This document shows positions 5,361 through 5,377 of a DNA stretch of 5,377 nucleotides, piece by piece (the first letter of the stretch is position 1; the number at the start of each line of letters is the position of its first letter). A model generated the notes under the pieces. That model worked only from the letters and a program-made list of their open reading frames with translations. It was not told the origin of the DNA and ran no database searches. Source of the stretch: Hydrogenothermaceae bacterium (GTDB lineage Bacteria; Aquificota; Aquificia; Aquificales; Hydrogenothermaceae); assembly GCA_012961365.1 (NCBI GenBank), contig DTZN01000125.1, positions 1 through 5,377 of the forward strand, in the 5' to 3' direction. The translations under genes and the position numbers were made by a program.

Positions 5361-5377
5361 ACTTAAAATCAAAAAAA

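Noticed and set aside
5163..5372. 69-residue minus-strand open frame containing GVAQLAEH and GSSPVTLPF
   Set aside because: This is the well-known false protein produced by translating through a tRNA gene, here tRNA-His; the start lies in the promoter region.

Overview
The window is about 5.2 kb of AT-rich bacterial DNA (roughly 30% GC by eye) behind a short foreign-looking left edge. The main part most likely comes from a thermophilic, microaerophilic, Gram-negative member of the Aquificales, possibly Hydrogenothermaceae such as Sulfurihydrogenibium. Grounds: a cbb3-type cytochrome oxidase operon, two lipopolysaccharide (LPS) genes (kdsA, gmhA), and a KdsA whose metal ligands fall at the same residue numbers as in Aquifex aeolicus. 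The genus is inference.

Left edge (1-290). Three unrelated pieces are joined: the reverse-strand C-terminus of a FabF ketosynthase (about 1-70), the N-terminus of an oligopeptide-type ABC ATPase (about 69-188), and the C-terminal tail of CcoN (about 189-290). The first two are about 45-47% GC. This looks like an assembly or amplification chimera rather than biology.

Respiratory operon (189-1748). Downstream of the CcoN tail lie ccoO (mono-heme subunit with an enlarged loop before its heme site), a 98-residue two-helix protein with a CcoS-like C-terminal motif, and a 74-residue protein resembling only the membrane anchor of CcoP, with no heme c domain. Between the last gene and the next is a compact unit: a near-consensus sigma-70 promoter, a C-rich tract and a strong intrinsic terminator. 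It could encode a small RNA of about 55 nt whose exposed CCUCC-rich 5' end complements Shine-Dalgarno sequences. This is the best candidate for something undescribed here.

Rhomboid and LPS region (1784-4975). A rhomboid protease gene (+) converges on, and overlaps by 19 bp, a minus-strand pair: kdsA followed by a lipoprotein with fibronectin-III-like repeats. A tRNA-Ser(UGA) gene (-) and gmhA (+) diverge from a shared AT-rich promoter region. KdsA makes phosphorylated Kdo and GmhA makes the heptose precursor, both for the LPS inner core.

Right edge (4976-5377). About 290 bp without a convincing gene, containing one 9-bp inverted repeat, precedes a tRNA-His(GUG) gene (-) whose -10 box is visible and whose -35 would lie outside the window.
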